Positions 35,441 through 41,541 of a stretch of 49,559 nucleotides of DNA are shown in pieces. Source of the DNA: a virus; IMG/VR virus record IMGVR_UViG_3300047550_004649, positions 1 to 49,559 of that record; one strand, 5' to 3'. The position numbers and the translations under genes were made by a program. Under the pieces are notes generated by a model. The model searched no databases. It was given only the letters and a program-made list of their open reading frames with translations, and was not told the DNA's origin. How positions within the stretch are numbered: the first letter of the stretch is position 1; every line of letters begins with the position of its first letter.

Positions 35441-36091
35441 TTATATATGAGTATTATGAGAGATTTTGTGCCACCTGGTATTTTCTGACAGTTTCTTCCT
35501 GTATTCACCGTCTCTCTCCCATGAATTCATATTTTCAAATCTTGTTGTCCACTTTAAATTATCTTTGCAATTGTTTTGTTTATTTCGATCTATATGATCT
35601 ATCTCAGTATAGTTATTTGGATTTGGTATAAAAGTTTCTGCAACTAATTGATGAACACTTCTCTTGATTTGTTTTAAAAATTTTCCTTTTTCATCATACA
35701 ATGAAATATTAACACATTGATATTGGTACTTTTTACTCTTTGACGATCCTCGATATGCCGGTTTTAAGTAAATTAATCCATATTCGTTGATTTCACCGTA
35801 AAAACCCGTTCTATCATATTTTCCTGGTTTTCTATAAACTTTACCATCTTCAGTAACATAGTAACCAGTATATTGTGTTTCTTTCATATTGTCTGGGATT
35901 TTTATTGGTGGATAATTATATTTCACTTTTTTTGATTTTTTTATAGGGACATTCCAATCTTCTCTTGGTTTTTTTATGTAATTCCATTTCCCATTTTTCT
36001 TGATAAACTGATATCCTTTCTTATTTGTTCTAATTGTTCCTTCTGGATATTCTTTCATTTTTTTATTTTTTATATAAAGGTATTCTATCAT
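35441..36091 (-). CDS. HNH homing endonuclease (216 aa)
   Basis: The C-terminal half carries the HNH signature: VHQLVAETFIPNPNNYTEIDHI (His-Asp pair), then DRNKQNNCKDNLKWTT (Asn) and ending in a short helix. The N-terminal part (EYPEGTIRTNKKGYQFIKKNGK, and YTGYYVTEDGKVYRK, a NUMOD4-like hairpin) probably sets DNA specificity. Such genes are free-standing mobile elements in T-even and cyanophage genomes. It lies at the border between the late, A+T-rich virion block and the G+C-richer small-gene region. The downstream neighbour ORFs look intact, so no gene is obviously split by it. ATGs at 36091 and 36058 are both possible starts. Confidence 0.88.
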   Translation of the reverse strand: MIEYLYIKNKKMKEYPEGTIRTNKKGYQFIKKNGKWNYIKKPREDWNVPIKKSKKVKYNYPPIKIPDNMKETQYTGYYVTEDGKVYRKPGKYDRTGFYGEINEYGLIYLKPAYRGSSKSKKYQYQCVNISLYDEKGKFLKQIKRSVHQLVAETFIPNPNNYTEIDHIDRNKQNNCKDNLKWTTRFENMNSWERDGEYRKKLSENTRWHKISHNTHI

Positions 36092-36304
36092 ATTTTATTG
36101 CCGGAATTTTTTATTTTTTAAGGTTATTATATCTTAAGGTCGATCTGGTCCGCATGTAGACTATGATTATGGAACCTTATCATATCGCATCCCCCCGACC
36201 CGCCCATCAGGATCGCTTAACTGTCAAACACGCACGCATAAGGTATTCTAATCGTTCGTGATTAGGGCGGCAGAGTATAACTAACTGCCGCCCACTAACT
36301 AACA
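36092..36304. other. Intergenic junction between late virion block and small-gene region
   Basis: No gene seen. The A+T-rich side (36092-36160) contains a minus-strand TATAAT that may serve the HNH gene. From ~36180 the sequence becomes G+C-rich and ends with the 9-bp hairpin at 36265-36293. Confidence 0.5.
36265..36293 (-). terminator. Perfect 9-bp GC hairpin after the 103-aa gene
   Basis: GGGCGGCAG pairs with CTGCCGCCC across an 11-nt loop, 12 nt past the stop at 36305. No T-run follows, so it may protect the 3' end rather than terminate. Confidence 0.5.
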
Positions 36305-36616
36305 CTAACGGTCGCGCAATCCTAGGTGCTTCGCTACAACGTAAGGCATTAAAGTAACCTCTACGCCATAATCGAACTCACCCGATTCTGAGGGATAAAA
36401 GGTAACGTACCATCCGCCGGTTCCTGTTATCGTAGGAACCTCACAGTTAGACTCACAACGGCAAGCATAATTGTAGGCGATTGTTCTAATGTAGGACGCC
36501 ATTGTTTCACTGTTAAGATGACCATTGCGGTTGATTTGCATCAGAATATTAACAGTATCCTCCAGACCAGAGTATTCCCAATTGATGCGAATTTGGTTGG
36601 TGAGAGTAGCGGTCAT
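36305..36616 (-). CDS. Uncharacterised small protein (103 aa)
   Basis: Start placed at the ATG at 36616 (MTATLTNQIRINW); an upstream in-frame TTG adds only two residues. The protein has an amphipathic N-terminal half (YSGLEDTVNILMQINRNGHL, TMASYIRTIAYNY), a CxCxxxC cluster (ACRCESNCEV) at ~53-60 and a beta end (GTGGWYVTFYPSESG). The Cys cluster could bind zinc. The leader carries the CCACACCACAC element shared by neighbours. Family not recognised. Confidence 0.7.
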   Translation of the reverse strand: MTATLTNQIRINWEYSGLEDTVNILMQINRNGHLNSETMASYIRTIAYNYACRCESNCEVPTITGTGGWYVTFYPSESGEFDYGVEVTLMPYVVAKHLGLRDR

Positions 36617-36649
36617 GATCAAAAGTGTGGTGTGGTTTGAGTAAAGTAA

Positions 36650-36669
36650 GGGGCAGAGAATACTGCCCC
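36650..36669 (-). terminator. GC hairpin between the 112-aa and 103-aa genes
   Basis: GGGGCAG and CTGCCCC form a 7-bp stem with a 6-nt loop, 11 nt past the stop at 36680 and just before the CCACACCACAC leader of the next gene; part of the repeated hairpin-leader module. Confidence 0.5.
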
Positions 36670-36679
36670 TAAGTGTAAC

Positions 36680-37018
36680 TTACTTCGCCCAAGTTACGCG
36701 AATGAACTTATCACCCTCTGTAACTTTAGCGATTCCAGTTGCAACCTCTTTATCCTTTTCTGCCTTAAGGTTAATTTCAAGAACCTTAATCGCAGGAGAA
36801 TAGGTTACTTTATCGCGGGAGGTGAGTGATACCAACCCCCAGCAAGTGCGCTCAGAAGTTACATCAGCGGCGATCATAATGCCTGTAATCTCATCACGAA
36901 GGCGCTTGCACTCTGCCTCCGCTTCTTTAACTTTAGCGTCAGCAGTTGCGAGATGCCCCATAAGGGTTTCCAGCGTATCCGAAACGATGGCGGCGGGCAG
37001 ATCGTAGGAGTTTGCCAT
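36680..37018 (-). CDS. Uncharacterised protein with central coiled coil (112 aa)
   Basis: I use the ATG at 37018 (MANSYDLPAAIVSDTLETL); upstream codons fall in the CCACACC leader and give a Pro/His-rich improbable start. A coiled coil spans ~25-50 (ADAKVKEAEAECKRLRDEI), followed by a beta region (CWGLVSLTSRDKVTYSPAIK) and a C-terminal strand ending VTWAK. The form recalls small phage proteins with a helix-plus-SH3-like layout, but I do not recognise the family. Confidence 0.72.
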   Translation of the reverse strand: MANSYDLPAAIVSDTLETLMGHLATADAKVKEAEAECKRLRDEITGIMIAADVTSERTCWGLVSLTSRDKVTYSPAIKVLEINLKAEKDKEVATGIAKVTEGDKFIRVTWAK

Positions 37019-37139
37019 TGGTCTGGGGTGCGGGGGAGGGGTGTGGTTTGTTTCCCCCGTTGCAAGCAACCTAGGACGGATTCGGGCACCAATCCCCCCA
37101 GAGTGGACAGTCTGCGAATTGGCACAAGGGCACCGATCC

Positions 37140-37231
37140 CATAACGCTTGCGGAATCTATGTCATAACAGTAGCGACATGTGCATCATAACGCTTGCGGA
37201 ATCTGCAGTATAACAGTAGCGTTATGACCCC
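37140..37231. repeat. Tandem 46-bp repeat, each unit able to fold
   Basis: Two copies start with CATAACGCTTGCGGAATCT (37140 and 37186), each followed by ATAACAGTAGCG. In the second copy CATAACGCT and AGCGTTATG are a perfect 9-bp inverted repeat; in the first, the right arm has two mismatches (AGCGACATG). The copies lie in a 336-bp region (37019-37354) without genes. Confidence 0.75.
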
Positions 37232-37236
37232 AGTTT

Positions 37237-37327
37237 GTATAAAGAACTAAGACAGGACTAAGTGTAGAGAACTAAACCACACCACTGACTAACAAACTAC
37301 ACTTAATCCTGAGTTAGTTCTTTATAC
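37237..37327. repeat. Large imperfect inverted repeat (31-bp arms)
   Basis: The left arm 37237-37267 begins GTATAAAGAACTAA; the reverse complement of the right arm 37297-37327 matches it at 28 of 31 positions by my count. The 29-nt loop carries CCACACCACTG, the leader motif of nearby genes but on the plus strand. A third partial copy of the TTCTTTATACAAACT end occurs at 37351-37365. Could be a strong structure in RNA or a protein-binding or origin element. Confidence 0.75.
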
Positions 37328-37354
37328 TTTATCTTACACTCTATTCTTTATTCT

Positions 37355-37519
37355 TTATACAAACTTAGCAGGACTTCCACAAGACTGATAGAATCGGATC
37401 ATTCTTTCTGCCTCTTCTTTAGTAGTGAAAGATTGTGTTCTCCATTCACATTCATTGTATGGTGATTGAAATGTAATTGTGAAACCAATTGAATTGATTT
37501 GTTGTTGATTGTTGTGCAT
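37355..37519 (-). CDS. Small conserved-type protein (54 aa)
   Basis: Reads MHNNQQQINSIGFTITFQS, then PYNECEWRTQSFTTKEEAER and MIRFYQSCGSPAKFV. A beta hairpin followed by the helix 'TTKEEAERMIRFYQSCGSPAK', a layout I recall in other cyanophage small proteins. The 142-bp spacer upstream, up to the previous gene's stop, is filled with the palindromic CTCGTCGAG elements, so this gene is a candidate target of whatever binds them. Function unknown. Confidence 0.72.
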   Translation of the reverse strand: MHNNQQQINSIGFTITFQSPYNECEWRTQSFTTKEEAERMIRFYQSCGSPAKFV

Positions 37520-37552
37520 GAATCTAGATGTGAATGTGTGCAGAATGTGTGT

Positions 37553-37662
37553 ATCTCGTCGAGATTATGTATGATGAATGATGCACATCTCGTCGAGAAT
37601 GTATGTGTGCGTCTCGACGAGATAATGTGTGCGCTCTCGACTAGATTATTCTTGTCGAGATT
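37553..37662. repeat. Palindrome cluster 1 (core CTCGTCGAG / CTCGACGAG)
   Basis: Exact cores at 37555-37563, 37589-37597 and 37613-37621, with variants at 37636-37644 (CTCGACTAG) and 37652-37661 (TTGTCGAGA). The best copy is ATCTCGTCGAGAT. Spaced 24-34 bp apart in the noncoding gap upstream of the 54-residue gene. Confidence 0.85.
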
Positions 37663-37817
37663 CAATAATGATGCTTTGACATTACATTGTTAGGGTCATT
37701 GTACCACTCAGATTCTTCGTAAGATTCTGTCATTCGAATCATCAAATCATCAGTAAGTTCAACGATTCCAGTTGTAACTAACTGGATCAATTCTTCAGCG
37801 GTGAGGAATGTTTGCAT
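37662..37817 (-). CDS. Small acidic protein (51 aa)
   Basis: Reads MQTFLTAEELIQLVTTGIVE, then LTDDLMIRMTESYEESEWYN. Mostly helical and acidic, without Cys or membrane segments. It has the AACCACACCAC leader and a GC hairpin upstream (37840-37858), so it is its own transcription unit. Its stop borders the first palindrome cluster. Not recognised beyond similarity in style to other cyanophage small proteins. Confidence 0.68.
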   Translation of the reverse strand: MQTFLTAEELIQLVTTGIVELTDDLMIRMTESYEESEWYNDPNNVMSKHHY

Positions 37818-37839
37818 GGTTCTGTGGTGTGGTTGGGAG

Positions 37840-37858
37840 GGGGGGAATGTTACCCCCC
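37840..37858 (-). terminator. GC hairpin between two small genes
   Basis: GGGGGG/CCCCCC stem with a 7-nt loop, 7 nt after the stop at 37866 and 22 nt before the next ATG. Confidence 0.45.
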
Positions 37859-37865
37859 GTGAATG

Positions 37866-38018
37866 TTACTTTTGGATGCAGTATCCGTATTCATCAATCG
37901 GGAAATCTTCATGATTCCAGTGTTCCTGAAGATCCTCCCAATTCTCTTGAATGTATTCATGAAGATCAAGTGCCCGATCTTCTTCAAGTTGGCGGATGTT
38001 GGTGATGGGGTAGTTCAT
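37866..38018 (-). CDS. Small acidic protein (50 aa)
   Basis: Reads MNYPITNIRQLEEDRALDLH, then EYIQENWEDLQEHWNHEDFP and ends IDEYGYCIQK. Trp/His/Glu-rich amphipathic helix. The segment QENWEDLQEHWNHEDFPIDE is repeated-looking (NWEDLQ / HWNHED). The leader holds a TATACT box (38045-38050) and CACACCACACCACTGA before the ATG. Function unknown. Confidence 0.7.
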   Translation of the reverse strand: MNYPITNIRQLEEDRALDLHEYIQENWEDLQEHWNHEDFPIDEYGYCIQK

Positions 38019-38044
38019 TCAGTGGTGTGGTGTGAACTGAGATC

Positions 38045-38050
38045 AGTATA
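38045..38050 (-). promoter_or_regulatory. -10-like TATACT box of the 50-aa gene
   Basis: Minus strand TTATACTGATCTCAGTTCAC precedes the CACACCACACC leader. The same string (TATACTGATCTCAGTTCAC) stands before the gene starting at 40001, and TATACTGATC before 43138. No clear TTGACA -35 is visible. Confidence 0.55.
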
Positions 38051-38055
38051 AGGGG

Positions 38056-38208
38056 TCAGCGGCGCACCATCTCAGCGGCAGTGTACAGTGCCTCTGCTGT
38101 CACACTACGGATTGGGCGAATCGGTTCCCATAGAATCCAGAGCAGCAGGGTTGCGATCATCAGGCGGAGCATGTTAGGATTGCTGGTTGCTTTGCTCAGT
38201 GCTTTCAT
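38056..38208 (-). CDS. Small single-pass membrane protein (50 aa)
   Basis: The ATG at 38208 overlaps the preceding stop as ATGA, indicating coupled translation. After MKALSKATSNPN comes the hydrophobic stretch MLRLMIATLLLWILW, then a soluble tail (EPIRPIRSVTAEALYTAAEM) ending in RR. This is a typical small phage membrane protein. Because it is coupled to a gene for a secreted-looking peptide, the two may act together at the host envelope. A shorter start at 38172 (MLRLM) is possible. Confidence 0.6.
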   Translation of the reverse strand: MKALSKATSNPNMLRLMIATLLLWILWEPIRPIRSVTAEALYTAAEMVRR

Positions 38209-38342
38209 TCGATGCCACAAGCGGAAGGACGGGTGAGACAGATGCGGTCTGCTGCCGCTTCTGTGCTAGGATCAACGGTTGCCATAGCGACCTTAGCAAA
38301 GGTGCAGGCGAGCAGGCAGAAAAGGAAGGGGATTGCTTTCAT
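38205..38342 (-). CDS. Small secreted or periplasmic peptide with signal sequence (45 aa)
   Basis: MKAIPFLFCLLACTFAKVAMA is a textbook signal peptide: basic start, hydrophobic core, and an AMA signal-peptidase site around residue 21. The mature remainder would be only ~24 residues (TVDPSTEAAADRICLTRP...), with two Cys that could form a disulfide. FLFCLLACT contains Cys but no clean lipobox. A GC hairpin and the stop of the next upstream gene precede it. Coupled to the membrane protein downstream. Function unknown. Confidence 0.6.
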   Translation of the reverse strand: MKAIPFLFCLLACTFAKVAMATVDPSTEAAADRICLTRPSACGIE

Positions 38343-38352
38343 GGTAGGATGG

Positions 38353-38370
38353 GGGGGCATTGCTGCCCCC
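38353..38370 (-). terminator. GC hairpin after the winged-helix gene
   Basis: GGGGGC/GCCCCC stem with a 6-nt loop, 7 nt past the stop at 38378 and 10 nt before the next ATG (38342). Confidence 0.45.
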
Positions 38371-38377
38371 GTATAGG

Positions 38378-38638
38378 TTAACCGAACAGGGCGGCGGCGA
38401 GCCGATCACGCTTACGGATCGCAGCGGGGAGAATGTACCAGGCGCTGCGCTTGCCGTTGCTGGTACGGATGGCGTCTAGGATGCCCTCCCGCTCCATTTC
38501 AACCATAATGGCGTGAACGGTGCCCTTGTGCTTTCTGGGGTCCATTCCCATGCCTCTCACGATGTCAGAGCATGTCTGGGGACCCTGCTGAATCAGGGTG
38601 GCGCGGACGGCGGCGCGGATTGCGGTCTTAAGGTTCAT
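38378..38638 (-). CDS. Winged-helix DNA-binding protein (86 aa)
   Basis: MNLKTAIRAAVRATLIQQGPQ gives helix 1; TCSDIVRGMGMDPRKHKGTV is a helix-turn-helix (DIVRGMG as helix 2, KGTVHAIMVEMEREG as recognition helix), and ILDAIRTSNGKRSAWYIL is the beta wing. The C-terminus PAAIRKRDRLAAALFG is basic. It is the only clear sequence-specific DNA-binding regulator in this small-gene region and so a candidate for reading the palindromes or leader elements here. G+C-rich codon use, with a CACACCACCG leader. Confidence 0.75.
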   Translation of the reverse strand: MNLKTAIRAAVRATLIQQGPQTCSDIVRGMGMDPRKHKGTVHAIMVEMEREGILDAIRTSNGKRSAWYILPAAIRKRDRLAAALFG

Positions 38639-38938
38639 CGGTGGTGTGGTGAACTGATACCAGTATGGGGGCAGATGGTGCCAGAGTCAAGGGGTTGAGC
38701 GATCAGGAATGCTTATCGGTCAGGGGATTGACCTAAGGTGGGGGTGGCGTGCTAGGATTGAGGTAGAACCTTTTTTTGTGCTTGTGCCAATTGTGAAACT
38801 GTCCACTGCTGCGGTTTTATGGGTCGGTGGTGCCTGTAGACTATGGGGACAATCGAAAGAGGTGGGGGGTATCACCGTAGACGAAAAAGGTCGGTACCTA
38901 ACCTGCCATAAAATAATGGCAAAAAAAGTATAAAGAAA
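38639..38938. other. 300-bp gap without a convincing gene
   Basis: Holds the CCACACC leader and CATACT box of the winged-helix gene (38640-38670) and a 6-bp TGCCAT/ATGGCA hairpin at 38904-38921. A 74-codon plus-strand frame (38709-38933) has no homology I recognise and opposes all neighbours. Confidence 0.5.
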
Positions 38939-38957
38939 GGGGGCGGATTGTGCCCCC
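38939..38957 (-). terminator. Bidirectional-looking terminator after the KTSC-like gene
   Basis: GGGGGC/GCCCCC stem, 7-nt loop. Flanked by TTTCTTTATACTTTTTTT on the minus strand and by TCTTTTATACTTT on the plus strand. The best intrinsic terminator among the GC hairpins here. Confidence 0.7.
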
Positions 38958-38974
38958 TCTTTTATACTTTAGGA

Positions 38975-39247
38975 TCAGATGTCGATCTGTTCAATGTCAC
39001 CATGCTTCAGAGCACGGTTGAACAGTTGCCCCCAAGATGTCGCCGCTTTGTCTTCATCGTTGGAGAGAAGTGCAAACCAACGCTCACACTCACCTTCATC
39101 TTCCCAAGCGTAGCGATAAACTTTATCGCTGCTGGTGAAAGTTACCAACAGATCGTAACAATCACCTTCAGCGCGAACAATAGAAAGGTGAGAGATGGCG
39201 CTGGATTGAACGCTGGCGCTGATCGTGAAGTCGGTTGCGGTTGCCAT
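38975..39247 (-). CDS. KTSC-like domain protein (90 aa)
   Basis: After a short start (MATATDFTISASVQSSAISH), the strand pair YDLLVTFTSSDKVYRYAWED and the later SWGQLFNRALKHGDIEQI follow the pattern of KTSC domains ('L-x-V-x-F...Y-x-Y...S-x-G-x-x-F-N'). These are small domains found alone or fused to RNA/DNA enzymes; biochemical function is unsettled. An insertion (EGECERWFALLSNDEDKAA) separates the two halves. Leader GACACCATG. Confidence 0.65.
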   Translation of the reverse strand: MATATDFTISASVQSSAISHLSIVRAEGDCYDLLVTFTSSDKVYRYAWEDEGECERWFALLSNDEDKAATSWGQLFNRALKHGDIEQIDI

Positions 39248-39288
39248 GGTGTCGTTTGCGGTTGACTCTGTAAGTCTACAGGATGGAT

Positions 39289-39307
39289 GGGGGGATCTGA
39301 TCCCCCC
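39289..39307 (-). terminator. GC hairpin between two genes
   Basis: GGGGGGAT/ATCCCCCC, 8-bp stem with a 3-nt loop, 13 nt past the stop at 39321. Confidence 0.5.
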
Positions 39308-39320
39308 AGTGTGCAGGTTA

Positions 39321-40001
39321 TCAGACTGTCACAATGGCATCAATCTTCTTCTTGGAAGCACCATGTGCAGGAAACGCTATAACAAACTCACGGTCGGATT
39401 GTTGACACAAACCGCAAGTGGCACAGGTTACCTTACCAGGGTGCAATGCTGCGGGGCAAGTAACAACCTTCCGCCCACCAGTTGTTATAAAGAATCGGCG
39501 GGTTTCGTTGCTGTTGACAACTGCAACGGCGGGAATGCTATACTCAGTCATCACACGGTCCGCATCATCAACCGACTCACAAGATGCATTAACGGTGAAA
39601 CCTAACCCGTTCGCATTCTGCAGAGCGATCACGTTATGATCGTTCAGAATGTGATGAGAATAGGTGAAACCTTTCTTACCTTTGTTGGCATTGATTAACT
39701 GTTTGAGTTTCAGATAATCAATCAAACCGTCATTGTGTGGCAGATCGCCCGCAGTGTTGTGCCGCCACAGAACACCGTTAGGAACAATACGGCGAATTTG
39801 TGATACAAACTCATCCCAATTCACGCCAGTTTCAGAACGATTCAGGCGGTCCCATTGCATACGCTCACGCCCCAATGTAGCGTAGCAACCAGCATTGTAG
39901 AAAGGGCAGGTAGTGGGGCAGGTAGCGCGATCGGTGCGCGTTGTGGTGATCGGTCCCGTCTTGGCGTTGCCAGAGGTACGGGTGATGGTGACGCGGTTCA
40001 T
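39321..40001 (-). CDS. Cys-rich phage protein, DUF7227-like (226 aa)
   Basis: Start placed at the ATG at 40001 (MNRVTITRTSGNAKTGPI), preceded by the CACACCACACCG leader; earlier codons lie in the promoter/hairpin. Two Cys clusters stand out: CPTTCPFYNAGCYA at 28-41 and CPAALHPGKVTCATCGLC near 185-203, eight Cys in all, suggesting Zn or Fe-S binding. Between them is WRHNTAGDLPHNDGLIDYLK and a TYSHHILNDHNVIALQNANG block that looks like a TIM-barrel strand series. Proteins beginning this way occur in phages and some bacteria; I believe the family is called DUF7227, function unknown. Confidence 0.75.
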   Translation of the reverse strand: MNRVTITRTSGNAKTGPITTTRTDRATCPTTCPFYNAGCYATLGRERMQWDRLNRSETGVNWDEFVSQIRRIVPNGVLWRHNTAGDLPHNDGLIDYLKLKQLINANKGKKGFTYSHHILNDHNVIALQNANGLGFTVNASCESVDDADRVMTEYSIPAVAVVNSNETRRFFITTGGRKVVTCPAALHPGKVTCATCGLCQQSDREFVIAFPAHGASKKKIDAIVTV

Positions 40002-40026
40002 CGGTGTGGTGTGGTGAACTGAGATC

Positions 40027-40032
40027 AGTATA
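40027..40032 (-). promoter_or_regulatory. -10-like TATACT box of the Cys-rich gene
   Basis: TATACTGATCTCAGTTCAC then CACCACACCACACCGATG: same promoter/leader string as at 38045-38050, directly after the GC hairpin 40043-40062. Confidence 0.55.
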
Positions 40033-40042
40033 GAGGCAAGGT

Positions 40043-40062
40043 GGGGACCCTTGCGAGTCCCC
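40043..40062 (-). terminator. GC hairpin after the 172-aa gene
   Basis: GGGGAC/GTCCCC stem, 8-nt loop, about 20 nt past the stop at 40083. Confidence 0.45.
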
Positions 40063-40082
40063 TTGTGCATCTTAACAAACTG

Positions 40083-40601
40083 TCACAGATCTGCCCACTT
40101 GATCCCTTTAATGTCAAGAAACTCTACCAACTTAGCAGCAAATTCGCCACAATGAGGGCAACGAATCTCATGGCGAACGATAGCACGATCGCTATACTTA
40201 GGGCAGGAAGAACTATACTTTTTGGTCTTCAGGCGATAGATTGCCGCCAGAGTCCGCAGCATTTCTTCAATCTTAAGATTCTTTCCGCGATACTTGAAAT
40301 AAACAGAATTGAAGCGGCGGAAGTCATTTTCACGACGGCACTTGTCGAGTTGTGATACAATCCAACGCGACTCATTGATGTCGCCCAGAATCTCATTTAA
40401 GCAAACCTCAAATGCAGCGTTGACTGTTTCAATTAGAGCAACGTTGCGCTCCAATTCTTTCATCCGATCATTCATGCGTTGCTTTTGAATAACAGCAACC
40501 TGCTCATCAAACTTTAGAGTTTTGGACTCTACATGCTGTTGCAGAGTAACAAACAAAGCGTTGATCTGGTCGGCGGTGAGAGAAGAAAGATCAAAGGTCA
40601 T
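40083..40601 (-). CDS. Helical protein of unknown function (172 aa)
   Basis: The ATG at 40601 (MTFDLSSLTADQINALFVTL) is chosen; 51 upstream codons fall in noncoding leader. The protein is helical and charged: VESKTLKFDEQVAVIQKQRM and NDRMKELERNVALIETVNAAF likely form a coiled coil. Near the C-terminus is a possible metal site, SSCPKYSDRAIVRHEIRCPHCG (three Cys), followed by KLVEFLDIKGIKWADL. Family not recognised. A role in nucleic-acid handling would fit the Cys site but is not shown. Confidence 0.7.
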   Translation of the reverse strand: MTFDLSSLTADQINALFVTLQQHVESKTLKFDEQVAVIQKQRMNDRMKELERNVALIETVNAAFEVCLNEILGDINESRWIVSQLDKCRRENDFRRFNSVYFKYRGKNLKIEEMLRTLAAIYRLKTKKYSSSCPKYSDRAIVRHEIRCPHCGEFAAKLVEFLDIKGIKWADL

Positions 40602-40948
40602 TTGTCTGGGGTGGTGAGTCGGCGTCAGTGGTGCGCCGTTGGGTGAATGATCGCCCACCAGAACCGAGCACCACAACCACCCTTGTGCCACTGGTTTGAT
40701 TGTCACACTGCACGGGTTTTTTGCACTTATAGGTGGAACCCGTACCAACCACAACCCAGAGCAGTGTGCTAGGATGGGGGTAAAATCTTATAATGGTATA
40801 ACGCTAGTGTTATAATGTATAAAGAAAAAAGGAGACAGGCACCACCCCGTCTCCTTAACCACCTCACCATAGACCCTATAATTATCGGTTCTCTTTCGCG
40901 CAGGGTGACTTTAACAAGAAAGCGACGGCAAACCCCTTCCGTCTTGTT
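40602..40948. other. 347-bp noncoding region with hairpins
   Basis: No gene. Contains the CACAAGGG-type promoter/leader of the 172-aa gene; a 6-bp CGGGTT/AACCCG stem (40695-40730 area); the palindrome TATAACGCTAGTGTTATA (40797-40814), which echoes the ATAACGCT repeats at 37.1 kb; the terminator at 40829-40856; and a GACGG/CCGTC stem next to the stop at 40949. Confidence 0.55.
40829..40856 (-). terminator. Intrinsic terminator (minus strand)
   Basis: AAGGAGAC/GTCTCCTT 8-bp stem with a 12-nt loop, followed on the minus strand by TTTTTTCTTT. Ends transcription of the gene at 40949-41137. Confidence 0.75.
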
Positions 40949-41137
40949 TTAGAATTGTACCATCCAGTCTGGATCGTTGTCAACCATTGCCCAGAAGTGA
41001 TTGCGACCGTTCAATGATGTGAGAAACACCTTGTTGCCTTTGTGTTGCTCAATGATGCAGATCTCGTTACGATTCATGAGATTGGCAAAGCGATTCTTTG
41101 CCTTGTTCGAGATTGGTGTAACAGATGCGGTTTGCAT
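40949..41137 (-). CDS. Small conserved cyanophage protein (62 aa)
   Basis: Start at the ATG at 41137 (MQTASVTPISNKAKNRFANL); the longer frame runs through the palindrome repeats. The segments NRNEICIIEQHKGNKVFLTS and LNGRNHFWAMVDNDPDW match a small beta-rich protein I recall from many T4-like cyanophages. It likely folds as a small barrel. Palindrome cluster 2 begins 5 nt before the ATG. Function unknown. Confidence 0.78.
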   Translation of the reverse strand: MQTASVTPISNKAKNRFANLMNRNEICIIEQHKGNKVFLTSLNGRNHFWAMVDNDPDWMVQF

Positions 41138-41141
41138 GATG

Positions 41142-41252
41142 ATCTCGTCGAGATGTGCATAATCTAGTTGATGTACCTGATCTCGTCGAGAGAGGTGTGC
41201 CACTAGATGAACTGGCACACCTCGACGAGTTTCAGAATTGGATCTCGTCTAG
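41142..41252. repeat. Palindrome cluster 2 (core CTCGTCGAG / CTCGACGAG)
   Basis: Exact cores at 41144-41152, 41182-41190 and 41221-41229; a variant CTCGTCTAG at 41244-41252. CTAGAT-type half sites lie between (41163, 41203). Occupies the spacer between the 48-aa and 62-aa genes and the end of the former. Confidence 0.85.
41194..41221 (-). terminator. Long hairpin GGTGTGCCA/TGGCACACC after the small-gene operon
   Basis: Perfect 9-bp arms with a 10-nt loop. The flanking CTCGTCGA and TCGACGAG extend the stem by 8 bp with a 4-nt bulge, so two palindrome copies are its outer arms. Could end the operon transcript or act as a regulatory fold for the next gene. Confidence 0.5.
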
Positions 41253-41378
41253 TGTTGGGACATTATCTTCACTAGATTCACTGCTGTCCATCCCATTACA
41301 GAGTACATCAAGAATGTGAAGGATGTCGTTCCCATTTTTGCCAGTGCGAAGTTGAGAGATCAGAAGTTGTTTGGTCAT
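41232..41378 (-). CDS. Small conserved cyanophage protein (48 aa)
   Basis: Start at the ATG at 41378 (MTKQLLISQLRTGKNGNDIL), one base after the upstream gene's stop region. The C-terminus PTLDEIQF and the QLRTGKNGNDILHILD start resemble a recurrent cyanophage microprotein. Last gene of the seven-gene coupled operon running from 42394. Function unknown. Confidence 0.75.
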   Translation of the reverse strand: MTKQLLISQLRTGKNGNDILHILDVLCNGMDSSESSEDNVPTLDEIQF

Positions 41379-41379
41379 T

Positions 41380-41541
41380 TCAGTTGATTGTAATGTATGG
41401 GGTGTCATCAGGTCCAAACTCAAAAGACGGAGTTGCATCTTCTAGAATGGTCTCGGTTTCATAATCAAAGACTGTTACCATCTTGTCTAGATCACTCTCA
41501 GGTAGTTTTTGAAGATGTTTAAGCAAATCACGGTAGTTCAT
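41380..41541 (-). CDS. Small acidic protein (53 aa), coupled operon
   Basis: Reads MNYRDLLKHLQKLPESDLDK, then MVTVFDYETETILEDATPSF. The N-terminal 'YRDLLKHLQKLPESDLDKMVTV' helix-turn-strand is a form seen in small bacterial and phage proteins of unknown role. ATGA overlap with the upstream gene shows coupled translation. Confidence 0.72.
   Translation of the reverse strand: MNYRDLLKHLQKLPESDLDKMVTVFDYETETILEDATPSFEFGPDDTPYITIN

Noticed and set aside
35441-36091. HNH gene as an intron-borne endonuclease splitting a host gene
   Set aside because: Flanking frames are complete and unrelated; no exon halves on either side.
36874-37125. Minus-strand 83-codon frame
   Set aside because: Shadow of the 112-aa gene in another frame, with Pro-rich leader translation.
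37399-37665. Minus-strand 88-codon frame over palindrome cluster 1
   Set aside because: The adjacent frame 37355-37519 gives a sensible conserved-type protein; this one reads His/Cys/Ser-rich nonsense through repeats.
38709-38933. Plus-strand 74-codon frame
   Set aside because: Hydrophobic, low-information composition, no leader module, no ribosome site, opposite to all neighbours.
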